This document shows, piece after piece, positions 41,707-51,053 of a DNA stretch of 64,000 bases. The stretch comes from Moraxellaceae bacterium AER2_44_116. Its GTDB lineage: Bacteria; Pseudomonadota; Gammaproteobacteria; Pseudomonadales; Moraxellaceae. The notes below the pieces were generated by a model. The model saw only the letters and a program-made list of their open reading frames with translations. It made no database searches and was not told the origin of the DNA. Where the stretch lies: contig VIAD01000003.1 of NCBI GenBank assembly GCA_006546595.1, positions 124,001 to 188,000 on the forward strand, read 5' to 3'. How positions within the stretch are numbered: the stretch's first letter is position 1; every line of letters starts with the position of its first letter. The position numbers and the translations under genes were made by a program.

Positions 41707-43629
41707 TTATTGTGCCTTTCTAAACCGTAAATACCACTCACAGAGTAAACGCACTTGTTTTTCAGTGTAGCCACGATCCGTCATGCGGCGCACAAAGTCT
41801 TGATGTTTTTGTTGATCCCCTTTGTTGGCTTTAGGGTTAAAGGAAATTACAGGCAATAAATCCTCGGTATTGGAGAACATTTTTTTCTCAATCACCGCCC
41901 GCAGTTTTTCATACGATACCCATGAGGGGTTTTTACCGTTGTAATTCGCACGCGCCCGTAGCACAAAATTAACCACTTCATTTCGGAAGTCTTTAGGGTT
42001 AGAAATGCCCGCAGGTTTTTCGATTTTCTCCAGTTCCTCGTTTAAGGACTGACGATTGAAAATCTCGCCTGTATCGGGGTCGCGGAACTCTTGGTCTTGA
42101 ATCCAGAAGTCGGCATATTGCACATAACGATCAAAAATATTTTGACCATATTCAGAGTACGACTCTAAGTATGCAGTTTGAATTTCTTTGCCAATAAACT
42201 CGACATAACGAGGTGCTAAAAACTCTTTTATAAAGCGTAAATAGCGCGCTTGCGTGTCGTTGGCAAATTGCTCTTGCTCAATTTGTGTTTCTAAAACGTG
42301 TAATAAATGAACAGGGTTAGCCGCGACTTCCGAATGGTCGTAGTTAAAGACTTTTGACAAAATTTTAAAGGCAAAGCGTGTTGATAACCCTGTCATGCCT
42401 TCATCAACACCAGCGGCATCTTTGTACTCTTGATGCGATTTAGCGCGTGGGTCAGTATCTTTGAGATTTTCACCATCATAAATACGCATTTTCGAGTAAA
42501 TGCTTGAGTTTTCAGGATCTTTCAGCCGTGACAAAACAGTGAATTGTGCCAACATTTTTAAGGTGTCAGGCGCACAAGGCGACAAGCTTAATGACGAGCT
42601 ATCAACCAATTTTTGGTAAATCAAGATTTCTTCAGAAACCCGTAAGCAATAAGGCACTTTGACGATAAAAATACGGTCAATAAACGCTTCATTGTGTTTG
42701 TTGTGTCGAAAGTTTTGCCATTCGGCCTCGTTCGAATGCGCTAATACCACGCCATCAAAGGGGATTGGGCCTATCGCTTCAGTGCCGTTATAGTTGCCTT
42801 CTTGGGTAGCGGTGAGTAGGGGATGCAGCACTTTAATGGGGGCTTTAAACATCTCGACAAACTCCATCAAGCCACGATTGGCTTTACATAAACCGCCCGA
42901 AAAGGAGTAGGCGTCGGCATCGTTTTGTGGAAAGTCTTCGAGTTTACGAATATCCACTTTACCCACTAAAGCCGAAATATCTTGGTTATTTTCGTCACCT
43001 GGTTCGGTTTTAGAAATCGCTAATTGATGCAAAATGCTTGGGCTGATTTTAACCACTTTGAATTTGCTAATATCACCGCCAAATTCTTGCAGCCGTTTAA
43101 CCGCCCACGGTGACATAATGCCGCGTAGATAACGCTTAGGAATGCCGTAATCTTCTTCTAAAATGTCACCATCTTCTTCGATATTAAATAAACCCAAGGG
43201 GGATTCGTTGATTGGTGAGCCTTTAATGGCATAAAACGATGACTTTTCCATTAAGGATTTTAGCCGTTCGGCGAGCGAGCTTTTGCCACCACCGACAGGG
43301 CCTAGTAAATACAGAATTTGTTTTTTCTCTTCTAAACCTTGAGCCGCATGGCGGAAGTAAGCAACGATTTGCTCAATCGCATCTTCCATGCCATAAAACT
43401 CATGAAACGCAGGATAACGACGGATCATCTTATTGGAAAACATCCGCGACAAACGCGCATCTTTACTGGTGTCCACGACTTCGGGTTCGCCAATGGCAGA
43501 CAACAACCGTTCAGCAGCCGTTGCATAAGCCGTAGGGTCAGATTTACATAAATTAAGATATTGCTCTAAGGTATATTCTTCGGGACGACTTTGATCAAAC
43601 CGCGATTGATAATGACTAAACAAGCTCAT
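41707..43629 (-). CDS. yeaG: PrkA-type serine protein kinase (YeaG)
   Basis: 640 residues from MSLFSHYQSRFDQSRPEEYT (AAGGGG upstream), matching E. coli YeaG of about 644. N-terminal AAA+-like PrkA domain with Walker A LLGPVGGGKSSLAERLKSL and EEKKQILYLLGP; the C-terminal PrkA kinase domain holds the region PHNDADAYSF-like and ARANYNGKNPSWVSYEKLRAVIEKKMF. It autophosphorylates and acts in stress and starvation responses. First gene of yeaG-yeaH-spoVR. A MITE-like element lies 31 bases upstream of its start and could modify its promoter. Confidence 0.95.
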   Translation of the reverse strand: MSLFSHYQSRFDQSRPEEYTLEQYLNLCKSDPTAYATAAERLLSAIGEPEVVDTSKDARLSRMFSNKMIRRYPAFHEFYGMEDAIEQIVAYFRHAAQGLEEKKQILYLLGPVGGGKSSLAERLKSLMEKSSFYAIKGSPINESPLGLFNIEEDGDILEEDYGIPKRYLRGIMSPWAVKRLQEFGGDISKFKVVKISPSILHQLAISKTEPGDENNQDISALVGKVDIRKLEDFPQNDADAYSFSGGLCKANRGLMEFVEMFKAPIKVLHPLLTATQEGNYNGTEAIGPIPFDGVVLAHSNEAEWQNFRHNKHNEAFIDRIFIVKVPYCLRVSEEILIYQKLVDSSSLSLSPCAPDTLKMLAQFTVLSRLKDPENSSIYSKMRIYDGENLKDTDPRAKSHQEYKDAAGVDEGMTGLSTRFAFKILSKVFNYDHSEVAANPVHLLHVLETQIEQEQFANDTQARYLRFIKEFLAPRYVEFIGKEIQTAYLESYSEYGQNIFDRYVQYADFWIQDQEFRDPDTGEIFNRQSLNEELEKIEKPAGISNPKDFRNEVVNFVLRARANYNGKNPSWVSYEKLRAVIEKKMFSNTEDLLPVISFNPKANKGDQQKHQDFVRRMTDRGYTEKQVRLLCEWYLRFRKAQ

Positions 43630-43660
43630 GGCAAACCCCTTTAGTAACAAACAACATTTT

Positions 43661-43758
43661 AGGACTTACGCGGTTATCGCTTATTTGTTTACATTTTAGC
43701 CGCGTTAGGCGGCTTCACGTTCACAAAACGCGTTAATCGCGGTGCGATGCATAAGTCC
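43661..43758. mobile_element. MITE-like element, copy 2 (98 bp, inverted relative to copy 1)
   Basis: Starts AGGACTTACGCGGTTATCGC and ends ATGCATAAGTCC; read on the minus strand it follows copy 1 (15464-15562) base for base apart from scattered substitutions, including the interior GCCGCCTAACGCGGC hairpin. No transposase is encoded. It is upstream of yeaG. Confidence 0.8.
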
Positions 43759-44151
43759 AACTTTAAAATACTGGCTCTTGTTTCTAGCTTAGTCACAAAA
43801 TGACAGCATCGCTGAAAAGTTTTTGTCGTTTTTTGTATTGCAGATTAGAGGCAGGATTTGAACGATGAGCTGTTGTATCTTGCTGATTCCTCAATGCAAT
43901 CAAAACGATAATTTGACTAAGCTAACGATGAAATATTTAATGCAGAAGATGTGCCAGTGTTAATGTGGCTTGTCGGATAGTTGCAAGTTGATGCAGATAG
44001 TTAAGTAATTATGCGAATGTTTTTCGTGTCTTTCGTTCGCACTGAGCTTGTCGAAATGTTCTGTGCAAATGGTTCGAGCCCCGTAGGAAATCCCCTTGGG
44101 GGACAGGCTCACCATAAACGGTGAAATTTTATTGAAAGGGAGGTGGGTAGA
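43759..44151. other. Intergenic stretch without a gene
   Basis: 393 bases between the MITE-like element and apaH with no supported reading frame. The only structure seen is a pair of repeat half-sites near 44032-44055 (TTCGTTCGCACTGAGCTTGT) and 44101-44123 (GGACAGGCTCACCATAAACG), matching widespread bacterial TTCGACAAGCTCAG-type repeats. Confidence 0.6.
44032..44055. repeat. TTCGCACTGAGCTTGTCGAA dispersed repeat
   Basis: Relative of the TTCGACTCCGCTCAG elements with an inverted-repeat TTCG...CGAA frame, followed 45 bases later by GGACAGGCTCACCATAAACG, the usual partner half. Confidence 0.65.
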
Positions 44152-44982
44152 TTACTCTAACCCACAATCTAAACAGGCTTTAGTGGCACTAAAAAAACGA
44201 CCATCATCTAAACGATACGCTAATAATTGACCGCCCCAAACACAACCGCCATCTAAAGCAATCACGGGAGCTTGTGGGCCATTGCCCTCTAATGCCGCCC
44301 AATGACCAAACAAAATACGGGTGTTTTTTAGGCTGGGGTTAGGCAAGTTGAACCACGGGTAATAACCTTCAGGTAAGCCTTCTAAGCCCTCTTTATGGCT
44401 AAACTCAAGCTCTCCTGCAAAGTTACATAAGCGCATACGTGTGAGGTAGTTGGTAATGACTCGCCACCGTTTTGCGCCACGTAGTTGTTCATGCCATAAC
44501 GCAGGTGAGTTGCCATACATGCCGCCAAGAAACTGATGCAGTTGCTCTCCCTGTAATATCGCCGTGACTTCTGCCGCTAACTCACGAGTCTGTTTAATGC
44601 TCCAGCAAGGAGGAATCCCCGCGTGACTCATGACGGCGTTTTGATGCGGTATTTCTAAAAATAATGGTTGAGCGCGTAACCAGTCAATCAACTCTTGGCC
44701 ATCGGGCGCAGTCATAATATTGGCCGTGCGGTCTTTTTTCTTAACGGGGCTATAGCCATAAAAACACGCAATCAAGTGTAAATCATGGTTGCCTAAGACC
44801 ACACGCGCACTGTCGCCCATCGCTTTAATTTGGCGCAATACTTTTAATGAGTCAGGGCCGCGCGCCACCAAATCGCCTGCAAACCATAGACAGTCGTTTT
44901 GGGGATCAAAGGCAATCACTTCTAGTAGTTCATCCAGAGCATCTGCGCATCCTTGCACATCACCAATGGCGTAGTCTGCCAT
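44152..44982 (-). CDS. apaH: Diadenosine tetraphosphatase (symmetrical)
   Basis: 276 residues; hydrolyses Ap4A to two ADP and removes Np4N RNA caps. Calcineurin-type metallophosphatase motifs: YAIGDVQGCADAL, WFAGDLVARGPDSL, VLGNHDLHLIA, VMSHAGIPPCW and a C-terminal FGHWAALEGN. Size agrees with E. coli ApaH. Last gene of lptD-surA-pdxA-ksgA-apaG-apaH, 19 bases after apaG. Confidence 0.97.
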   Translation of the reverse strand: MADYAIGDVQGCADALDELLEVIAFDPQNDCLWFAGDLVARGPDSLKVLRQIKAMGDSARVVLGNHDLHLIACFYGYSPVKKKDRTANIMTAPDGQELIDWLRAQPLFLEIPHQNAVMSHAGIPPCWSIKQTRELAAEVTAILQGEQLHQFLGGMYGNSPALWHEQLRGAKRWRVITNYLTRMRLCNFAGELEFSHKEGLEGLPEGYYPWFNLPNPSLKNTRILFGHWAALEGNGPQAPVIALDGGCVWGGQLLAYRLDDGRFFSATKACLDCGLE

Positions 44983-45001
44983 AGCTTTTTCCTCTTAAAA
45001 T

Positions 45002-45382
45002 TTAATGTAGCATCCGAGGAACTGCCAAACGAAAGGCAGGAATCGGCGCGTCAAAATGTTGGCCACTGTCATCGATCATGCCGTAAGAGCCGTGCATACT
45101 GCCAACGGGTGTTTTTAACACTGCACCGCTACTGTATTGATAGGTTTCGCCTGCTGCAATAGAGGGCTGTTCGCCAATGACACCATCGCCACGCACTTCT
45201 TCGGTGCGTGCCTCGCCATCGGTAATCACCCAATGACGGGTTAATAAGCGCGTCCGATGTTCACCTTGATTAGTGATACTAATATGATAAGCAAAGACGA
45301 AACGTAAATCTTGAGGGCTTGATTGCTCAGGTAGATATTCCGTTTTGACGTTGACAGCAATACGATGTTCTAGTTCAGACAT
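45002..45382 (-). CDS. apaG: ApaG protein (Co2+/Mg2+ efflux-associated)
   Basis: 126 residues, single immunoglobulin-like ApaG domain with FVFAYHISITNQGEHRTRLL, RHWVITDGEARTEEVRGDGV, GEQPSIAAGETYQYSSGAVL, TPVGSMHGSYGMID. Function unclear; linked to divalent-cation resistance and Ap4A metabolism by operon context. The ATG overlaps the ksgA 3' end by eight bases, so it is translationally coupled. Confidence 0.97.
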   Translation of the reverse strand: MSELEHRIAVNVKTEYLPEQSSPQDLRFVFAYHISITNQGEHRTRLLTRHWVITDGEARTEEVRGDGVIGEQPSIAAGETYQYSSGAVLKTPVGSMHGSYGMIDDSGQHFDAPIPAFRLAVPRMLH

Positions 45383-46175
45383 GACGACTCAATTGATTAG
45401 TAAGTTGGACGAATTGTTGCACACTTAAGACTTCCGCACGCAAACCCGAATCAATGCCAACGGCGGCAAAGTCTTCTTCAGTGGCCATATTTTTTAGGCA
45501 ATTCCGTAAGGTTTTACGGCGTTGATTAAACGCAGTGCTGACGACTTGTTGCAACAATGACTCATTGACACATTGATAGGGTGAGTTGATCCAAGGGGTC
45601 AATCTCACTACTGCTGATTGTACTTTTGGTGCAGGATTGAACGATTCTGGTGGTACAGCCAACAACCAATCGACCTGACAACGATACTGTACCATGACGC
45701 TTAAACGACCATAGTCTGCGGTATCAGGCTCAGCACCTAAACGATCAACCACTTCTTTTTGCAGCATAAACGCCATATCACTAATGGTATCGGCATGGCT
45801 TAATAAGTGAAAAATCAACGGTGTTGAGATGTTATACGGTAAATTCCCAATCACTCTCAGCTTTTGCCCGTCTTGGACAAACTGACGGTAATCAAAGCCC
45901 AAGGCATCGGCTTGATGCAGATCTAATTCACCTAAACCCGCCAACGTCGTCGGCAAACGCGCCGCTAAATCACGGTCAAGCTCGACGACATGAAGTTTTT
46001 TCAACGCAGGCAAGAGATATTTCGTGATCGCTCCTAAACCCGGCCCAATCTCAACGACATTTTGCCCGACTTGTGGGGCAAATAATTGAATAATGCGCTG
46101 GATGATGGTGTCATCTTGCAAAAAGTTTTGGCCAAAGCGTTTACGGGCTTTGTGGCCTTGCAGGGAGTCGGTCAT
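45375..46175 (-). CDS. ksgA: 16S rRNA (adenine1518-N6/adenine1519-N6)-dimethyltransferase
   Basis: 266 residues; dimethylates two adjacent adenosines near the 3' end of 16S rRNA, a late 30S maturation step. Motifs: RKRFGQNFLQDD, SAM-binding VVEIGPGLGAITKYLL, VVELDRDLAARL, catalytic NLPYNISTPLIFHLL and KVQSAVVRLTPW. Also called rsmA. It overlaps apaG by eight bases. A strong hairpin lies between pdxA and this gene. Confidence 0.97.
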   Translation of the reverse strand: MTDSLQGHKARKRFGQNFLQDDTIIQRIIQLFAPQVGQNVVEIGPGLGAITKYLLPALKKLHVVELDRDLAARLPTTLAGLGELDLHQADALGFDYRQFVQDGQKLRVIGNLPYNISTPLIFHLLSHADTISDMAFMLQKEVVDRLGAEPDTADYGRLSVMVQYRCQVDWLLAVPPESFNPAPKVQSAVVRLTPWINSPYQCVNESLLQQVVSTAFNQRRKTLRNCLKNMATEEDFAAVGIDSGLRAEVLSVQQFVQLTNQLSRHV

Positions 46176-46249
46176 GGTAATGATAATAAAGCTAAAAAGT
46201 GAGTCGGCAAATAGTAGCAGGATTGAGACAAAACGCCGTTTTATTTTGT

Positions 46250-46277
46250 CATTAGACCGAAAATAAGCGGCCTAATG
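46250..46277 (-). other. RNA hairpin between pdxA and ksgA
   Basis: CATTAGACCG and CGGCCTAATG form a 10-pair stem with one mismatch around an AT-rich loop; a second small stem (GACAAAA/TTTTGTC) lies at 46227-46250. Without a clean T run it may be a processing or partial termination signal within the operon. Confidence 0.4.
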
Positions 46278-46294
46278 ACGTAAATGTCAGTTAA

Positions 46295-47275
46295 CTAAGT
46301 CGTAAGCCCCGCCATCTGTGCCGCCATCTTTAACGCGGCCAATAAACTTCCCGCATCGGCTTTGCCTGTTCCTGCTAGCGATAACGCTGTGCCATGATCG
46401 ACAGAGGTACGAATAATGGGCAAACCCAAGGTGATATTGACTGCTTCACCAAAACCTTTGGCTTTTAACACAGGCAAGCCTTGATCGTGATACATCGCTA
46501 AAACAGCATCGGCATTGGCAAGGTTTTGTGGGGTAAATAACGTATCAGCAGGTAACGCGTCTGAAAGGTTGATGCCTTCTAAACGCAATTTTGCCAGTGT
46601 TGGGTTAATAATCTCTATTTCTTCTGAACCTAAATAACCCCCTTCGCCAGCATGAGGATTTAACCCTGTCACTAAAATTCGCGGTGCAGTAATGCCAAAC
46701 TTAATGATTAAGTCTTGATGTAAAATCCGAATCACCTCGGTTAACAACTCGGCAGTAATGGCATCGGGTACTTGGCGTAAGGGGAGGTGAGTGGTTGCCA
46801 AGGCGACACGCAAGTCGGGGCAAGCCAACATCATCACGACTTTTTGGACGGCACACAGCTCTTGTAAAAATTCGGTATGACCACTAAAAGCAACGCCCGC
46901 TTCATTGATGATGGATTTTTGTACTGGCGCAGTCACCATGCCCGCCGCTAAACCATCCAAACAGGCGTAGGTGGCTCGTTCAATCATCTCTAAAACATAG
47001 TCGCTATTGGCAGGATTGAGCTCGCCCGCAATGACTTTGTCTCGTAAAGGAATAGGCCAAACGGCCAACTCACTTTTCCCAACAACAGGGAAGTCATCAC
47101 CCGCTTCGTAATAATGGATATCTAAGGGGAGTCCTAAACGGTGTGCGCGTTGTAATAAGAGTGTGGGGTCGGCCATGACCACAAACGGTGTCTGTAAACC
47201 CAGTTGTGCGATTTGAATACACAAATCAATGCCAATGCCCGCAGGCTCACCCGATGTTAATAACAATGGCAGCAT
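46295..47275 (-). CDS. pdxA: 4-hydroxythreonine-4-phosphate dehydrogenase
   Basis: 326 residues; NAD-dependent oxidation in pyridoxal phosphate synthesis. Family motifs: LTSGEPAGIGIDLC, SGHTEFLQELC with a metal-ligand histidine, ILVTGLNPHAGEGGYLG, AMYHDQGLPVLK, NITLGLPIIRTSVDHGTA. Its ATG begins on the last base of the surA stop codon. Located in the classical operon between surA and ksgA. Confidence 0.97.
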   Translation of the reverse strand: MLPLLLTSGEPAGIGIDLCIQIAQLGLQTPFVVMADPTLLLQRAHRLGLPLDIHYYEAGDDFPVVGKSELAVWPIPLRDKVIAGELNPANSDYVLEMIERATYACLDGLAAGMVTAPVQKSIINEAGVAFSGHTEFLQELCAVQKVVMMLACPDLRVALATTHLPLRQVPDAITAELLTEVIRILHQDLIIKFGITAPRILVTGLNPHAGEGGYLGSEEIEIINPTLAKLRLEGINLSDALPADTLFTPQNLANADAVLAMYHDQGLPVLKAKGFGEAVNITLGLPIIRTSVDHGTALSLAGTGKADAGSLLAALKMAAQMAGLTT

Positions 47276-48573
47276 TATGGTTTTGCCTCTTCCGTTTTTT
47301 CACCTTTAATTTGTACGAATGCCTCGGCACGTAACTCGCGTAACCAACTGGCTTTTTCTTCATCAAATTGACGTGCGTATAACGCTTGGCGTGCGAGGTT
47401 ACGGCGGTAAGGTGTCGTCATATCTTGATTGCGCTCGCCTAACACTTGCAAAATGTGCCAGCCAAATTGACTTTCAAAGACAGGGCTAATGTGATTGGTG
47501 GGTGTTTTTTTAATCATGTCATCAAAACTAGCGACCATTTCACCGGGCGAAACCCAACTCAAATCACCGCCATTTCGTGCAGAACCCACGTCTTCTGAGT
47601 AGGTACTGGCTAATTCAGCAAAGTCAGCCCCTTTCACTAAACGCTCGTGTAAATCATCGGCTTTTTGTTTGGCATCTTCTAAGCTGACAATTTCGGACGG
47701 TTTAATGAGAATATGACGGACGTGGTGTTGTTGAATCATCATTTGTTGATTGCCACGTTTATCAATCAACGTAAGAAGGTGATAACCCGCAGGACTTTGT
47801 AAAATACTGGAAAACTCGCCTTTTTTTAGTTTATCAGCATTGTCAGCAAACAATGTGGGTAGTTGAGCCGCCTTCCGCCAGCCTAAATCACCGCCTTGCA
47901 AGGCATCTTCATCTTTAGAAAATTGGGTGGTCACCTCAAAAAAAGGTTTACCTTGTTGCAGTAAGGCTAATGCTTGTTCGGCTTTTACTTTTGCAGCAGC
48001 CCATTGTTTGGGGGAGGCTTCGTCAGGTACGCTAATTAAAATATGCGCGAGACGATATTCTGTTTCTAAGGCACTTGCTCCTTGCGGTGAAGCCAAAAAG
48101 TTATCAATATCTTGTTCGGTAATATGAACACGTTCACCCACACGCCGATTACGCACGCGACTGGTAATCATTTCTTGGCGTATTTGTTCACGAACTTGAT
48201 TGTAACTGCCTGCTTTTTCGGTTTCTAGTTTGTTCCGAAATTCCGCCAGTGTCATGCCGTTTTGTTGGGCGATTTCAGTCAATGAGCCGTTCAGGCTGTT
48301 GTCATCAATTCTAACGCCACCACGTTCGGCTTGCGAAAGCTGAATACGTTGCACAATCAGTTGCTCTAACACTTGTGTGCGTAAAATATCGTCAGAAGGC
48401 AAGGTGTTGGGACGATTACGGTATTGAAATTGGAGGTCGGCAATACGCTGCGTGACTTCGCTTTCTAAAACCACATCTTCATCCACAATCGCGGCAACCT
48501 TATCTAAGGGAGTAGCAGCCATTAAGGGTTGAAAACAACAGGCAAGACACAAACCGAATAAATAACGACGCAT
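47275..48573 (-). CDS. surA: Periplasmic peptidyl-prolyl isomerase and outer-membrane-protein chaperone SurA
   Basis: 432 residues from MRRYLFGLCLACCFQPLMAA; a TTG six bases upstream is the only alternative. The signal peptide is followed by the N-terminal chaperone module (DKVAAIVDEDVVLESEV), two parvulin domains beginning YRLAHILISVP and HHVRHILIKPSE, and a C-terminal helix. It escorts beta-barrel proteins, including LptD encoded just upstream, to the outer membrane. Shares one base with pdxA. Confidence 0.96.
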   Translation of the reverse strand: MRRYLFGLCLACCFQPLMAATPLDKVAAIVDEDVVLESEVTQRIADLQFQYRNRPNTLPSDDILRTQVLEQLIVQRIQLSQAERGGVRIDDNSLNGSLTEIAQQNGMTLAEFRNKLETEKAGSYNQVREQIRQEMITSRVRNRRVGERVHITEQDIDNFLASPQGASALETEYRLAHILISVPDEASPKQWAAAKVKAEQALALLQQGKPFFEVTTQFSKDEDALQGGDLGWRKAAQLPTLFADNADKLKKGEFSSILQSPAGYHLLTLIDKRGNQQMMIQQHHVRHILIKPSEIVSLEDAKQKADDLHERLVKGADFAELASTYSEDVGSARNGGDLSWVSPGEMVASFDDMIKKTPTNHISPVFESQFGWHILQVLGERNQDMTTPYRRNLARQALYARQFDEEKASWLRELRAEAFVQIKGEKTEEAKP

Positions 48574-48600
48574 TAACAATAATCTCTGATAAAGAATTTT

Positions 48601-48635
48601 CCCCTTCTCCCTAAGGAAGAGGGTTGGGGAGAGGC
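48601..48635. repeat. CCCCTTCTCCCT...AGGAAGAGGGTTGGGGAG hairpin between lptD and surA
   Basis: Same class as the hairpins between yeaG and yeaH, here separating lptD from surA within the operon. Confidence 0.7.
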
Positions 48636-48642
48636 CTCGTCT

Positions 48643-50976
48643 CTAGCGAGTCACCCCTAAAGAAGCCGCACTTTCCTTCGTCTGGCTATAACCAAACACT
48701 TTGTTTTTTAACAAGTCATTCACACCGCTAGATAAACCCGCCAAGCCTTTTAGAGTGACTTCAATAAAAAAAGCACTACGGCGGCGACTACTGGCGGTGG
48801 CGTTATCGGCATCGACTAAAAATTGCCGACGATACAACGACATTTGCCAACAACAGGCATCATAGGTCAAACCAAGAAGTGCGTCTGGTGTTTCTTTGTT
48901 GAGTAAGTCGTATTGCCACAAGCCTAACATGCGCCAGTTTTCTGTCAGTGGTTGTAAAAATGATGTACTGGCTTGACGTAAGGCTTTCTGATTTAAGGCA
49001 GAAACGTCACGACGAAAACTGTAGCCGATATTAAATAAACGGTCATTGCTCTTGGGTAAATAGTGAATTTGTAAGCCGAGTTGTGAGGTCTTACCATCCG
49101 TCGTCCATAACGCATCCGCAGAGCTTGACCAATCATTACGCAGTTGGGCATTTATTTCCCCTGCAAAACCTGAGCTAGAGGCCGTTGCAATCGGGTCTGT
49201 GGCATTCAATTGCACCTTGCGATCACGAAAGTAAAGCACTTCCCCTAATGAAGCACGGAAGCGTTCTGAGCCATCTTCTTTATCTAGCCAACGTGATGTT
49301 AAGCCTAATGAAATTTGGTTTGCGTCATCAAGACGATCACCCCCCGAAAAACGCCGCGCCCGAAACAATTGAGCATAGCTAAAAGTACTAGCGGCAGTGT
49401 CAAAATTAGGGAGTTGACTTTGTTCATGATACGGCGAAAAAAGGTAAAAGAGTCGAGGTTCTAGGGTTTGCAAAAAGTGCGGAGCTTCGCGTTCAAAGAC
49501 CAAGCTACTATCAACGCTAACACTGCCTGTACTAATGCTTGTGCCGTTGCTGCTAGCACCATCTAATTGATAGGATAGCTGTTGAACACCTAGTGTCGGA
49601 GTGACAAATCCCCACGGTTCTTTGATGACATAAGAAAGAGAGGGTTCTGCCCGCAAACGAAAGCCATTGACTTCTGTGCCGCTGTTGTCGGTAATACTGC
49701 GCTGAAAGTGGGTAAGCTCAGACAGTAGTTTTCCTTGTAGTGGCGTGTTGTTGGGCGTATTTGCTGTTAGTAACAATTGCGGCAAACGCGCATAGGGTTT
49801 GTCGATGTCTTTAAGCAGTGGATCAACCGTTTGATAGCCCTGAACGCGTGCCAATAGATTCCAAGAGTTACCCCAATAACTCAAATCGGCACTACGTTCT
49901 TGGTGTGTGGTATTACTTTGATTAAGGTCAGTGCCTAAGTCGGTGAAATATGCACTATCAGAGACATAGTTAACATTACTACCCAATTGCCAATTGGATT
50001 GTTGATAACGATGTTGCCAAGTTCCCCGTTTACGATTTTGGCTGTTGTATAAGTTGTCGCTAGGCAAAAATGCGCCGTTTAACGAGCCTTCGCCTGTATG
50101 TGAGGTTAAATAACGAAACTCCCCTTCAGCCATCAAGCCGCGTTTCGATAATAAGCGTGGTGTAATAGTGGCATCGTAGTTCGGTGCAAGATTGAGATAA
50201 ATCGGCTGGGAAAAATCAAGGCCACCATCGTTAGTTGAACCAAAGCGTGGTACTAACAGCCCCGTCATCCGTCGACTATCAATTGGGAAGTTAAAATAGG
50301 GGACGTACAACACAGGCACATCGGCAACGTGGAGCGTTGCTTTTTTGACTGTGCCGCGCCCTGTATTGGGGTCTAAACGTAAATCTTGTGCGGCAAAATA
50401 CCAGACGCGATGATCGGGTTCGCAGGTCGAGTATTCGCCCGATGCAATCGTCAGTACATTATCCGCACTTCGTTGAATTTGGTTGGCACGACCATGAGCA
50501 TTTAAAAAAGTCGATACAAACTCACTGCGCTCAATATGAGCAATTTTAGTGGTGAAGTCCATGTCGGCCTGTTCACCCGTCATCACAATACCAGGTTCGG
50601 CGAGCAGAATATTCCCTGTGAATTTACCCGTATCTCGATTATGTGAGAGTTCGGCGTTATCCGCTTGAACCAAACGCCCCTGTTGCGTGATGTTGACATT
50701 GCCTTTTAAACGCGACTCACCTTCAGGATTGTAATACACCCAAGCTGCTAGTGCTTCGATAGGTGTTTCTTCTGGATTTGCCACTTTGACGTTATTAGCA
50801 ATCGGTGTTAACCACGTACCGTGACAAGTGGCTTTAATGGGTGGACGTTCGTTAATGGGCAGCTTTTCAGCAGCCGAACGACTAATCCAGCCCAAACGCT
50901 GGTAGTTGACGGCATCACTTGCGTGAACAGTGCTGGTAAAACACAAAAAAAGACATAATAAACGGGGTGATAGCAT
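48643..50976 (-). CDS. lptD: LPS-assembly protein LptD
   Basis: 777 residues from MLSPRLLCLFLCFTSTVHAS (signal peptide); the frame is open 180 bases further up, overlapping amgK on the other strand. An OstA/jellyroll periplasmic domain (NVNITQQGRLVQADNAELSH) precedes a large beta barrel. It inserts lipopolysaccharide into the outer leaflet with LptE. Four cysteines sit where LptD's two disulfides form: KATCHGTW near the mature N-terminus, GEYSTCEPD after the jellyroll, and the adjacent pair TYDACCWQM near the C-terminus. First gene of the operon, divergent from amgK. Confidence 0.95.
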   Translation of the reverse strand: MLSPRLLCLFLCFTSTVHASDAVNYQRLGWISRSAAEKLPINERPPIKATCHGTWLTPIANNVKVANPEETPIEALAAWVYYNPEGESRLKGNVNITQQGRLVQADNAELSHNRDTGKFTGNILLAEPGIVMTGEQADMDFTTKIAHIERSEFVSTFLNAHGRANQIQRSADNVLTIASGEYSTCEPDHRVWYFAAQDLRLDPNTGRGTVKKATLHVADVPVLYVPYFNFPIDSRRMTGLLVPRFGSTNDGGLDFSQPIYLNLAPNYDATITPRLLSKRGLMAEGEFRYLTSHTGEGSLNGAFLPSDNLYNSQNRKRGTWQHRYQQSNWQLGSNVNYVSDSAYFTDLGTDLNQSNTTHQERSADLSYWGNSWNLLARVQGYQTVDPLLKDIDKPYARLPQLLLTANTPNNTPLQGKLLSELTHFQRSITDNSGTEVNGFRLRAEPSLSYVIKEPWGFVTPTLGVQQLSYQLDGASSNGTSISTGSVSVDSSLVFEREAPHFLQTLEPRLFYLFSPYHEQSQLPNFDTAASTFSYAQLFRARRFSGGDRLDDANQISLGLTSRWLDKEDGSERFRASLGEVLYFRDRKVQLNATDPIATASSSGFAGEINAQLRNDWSSSADALWTTDGKTSQLGLQIHYLPKSNDRLFNIGYSFRRDVSALNQKALRQASTSFLQPLTENWRMLGLWQYDLLNKETPDALLGLTYDACCWQMSLYRRQFLVDADNATASSRRRSAFFIEVTLKGLAGLSSGVNDLLKNKVFGYSQTKESAASLGVTR

Positions 50977-51053
50977 GAGGAAAAACTTGGGTTGAAAACA
51001 AAGCTCGGTGATAATAGCAAAAATTTCGCCTCTTTCAGTCAAGAGTTTTTGTA

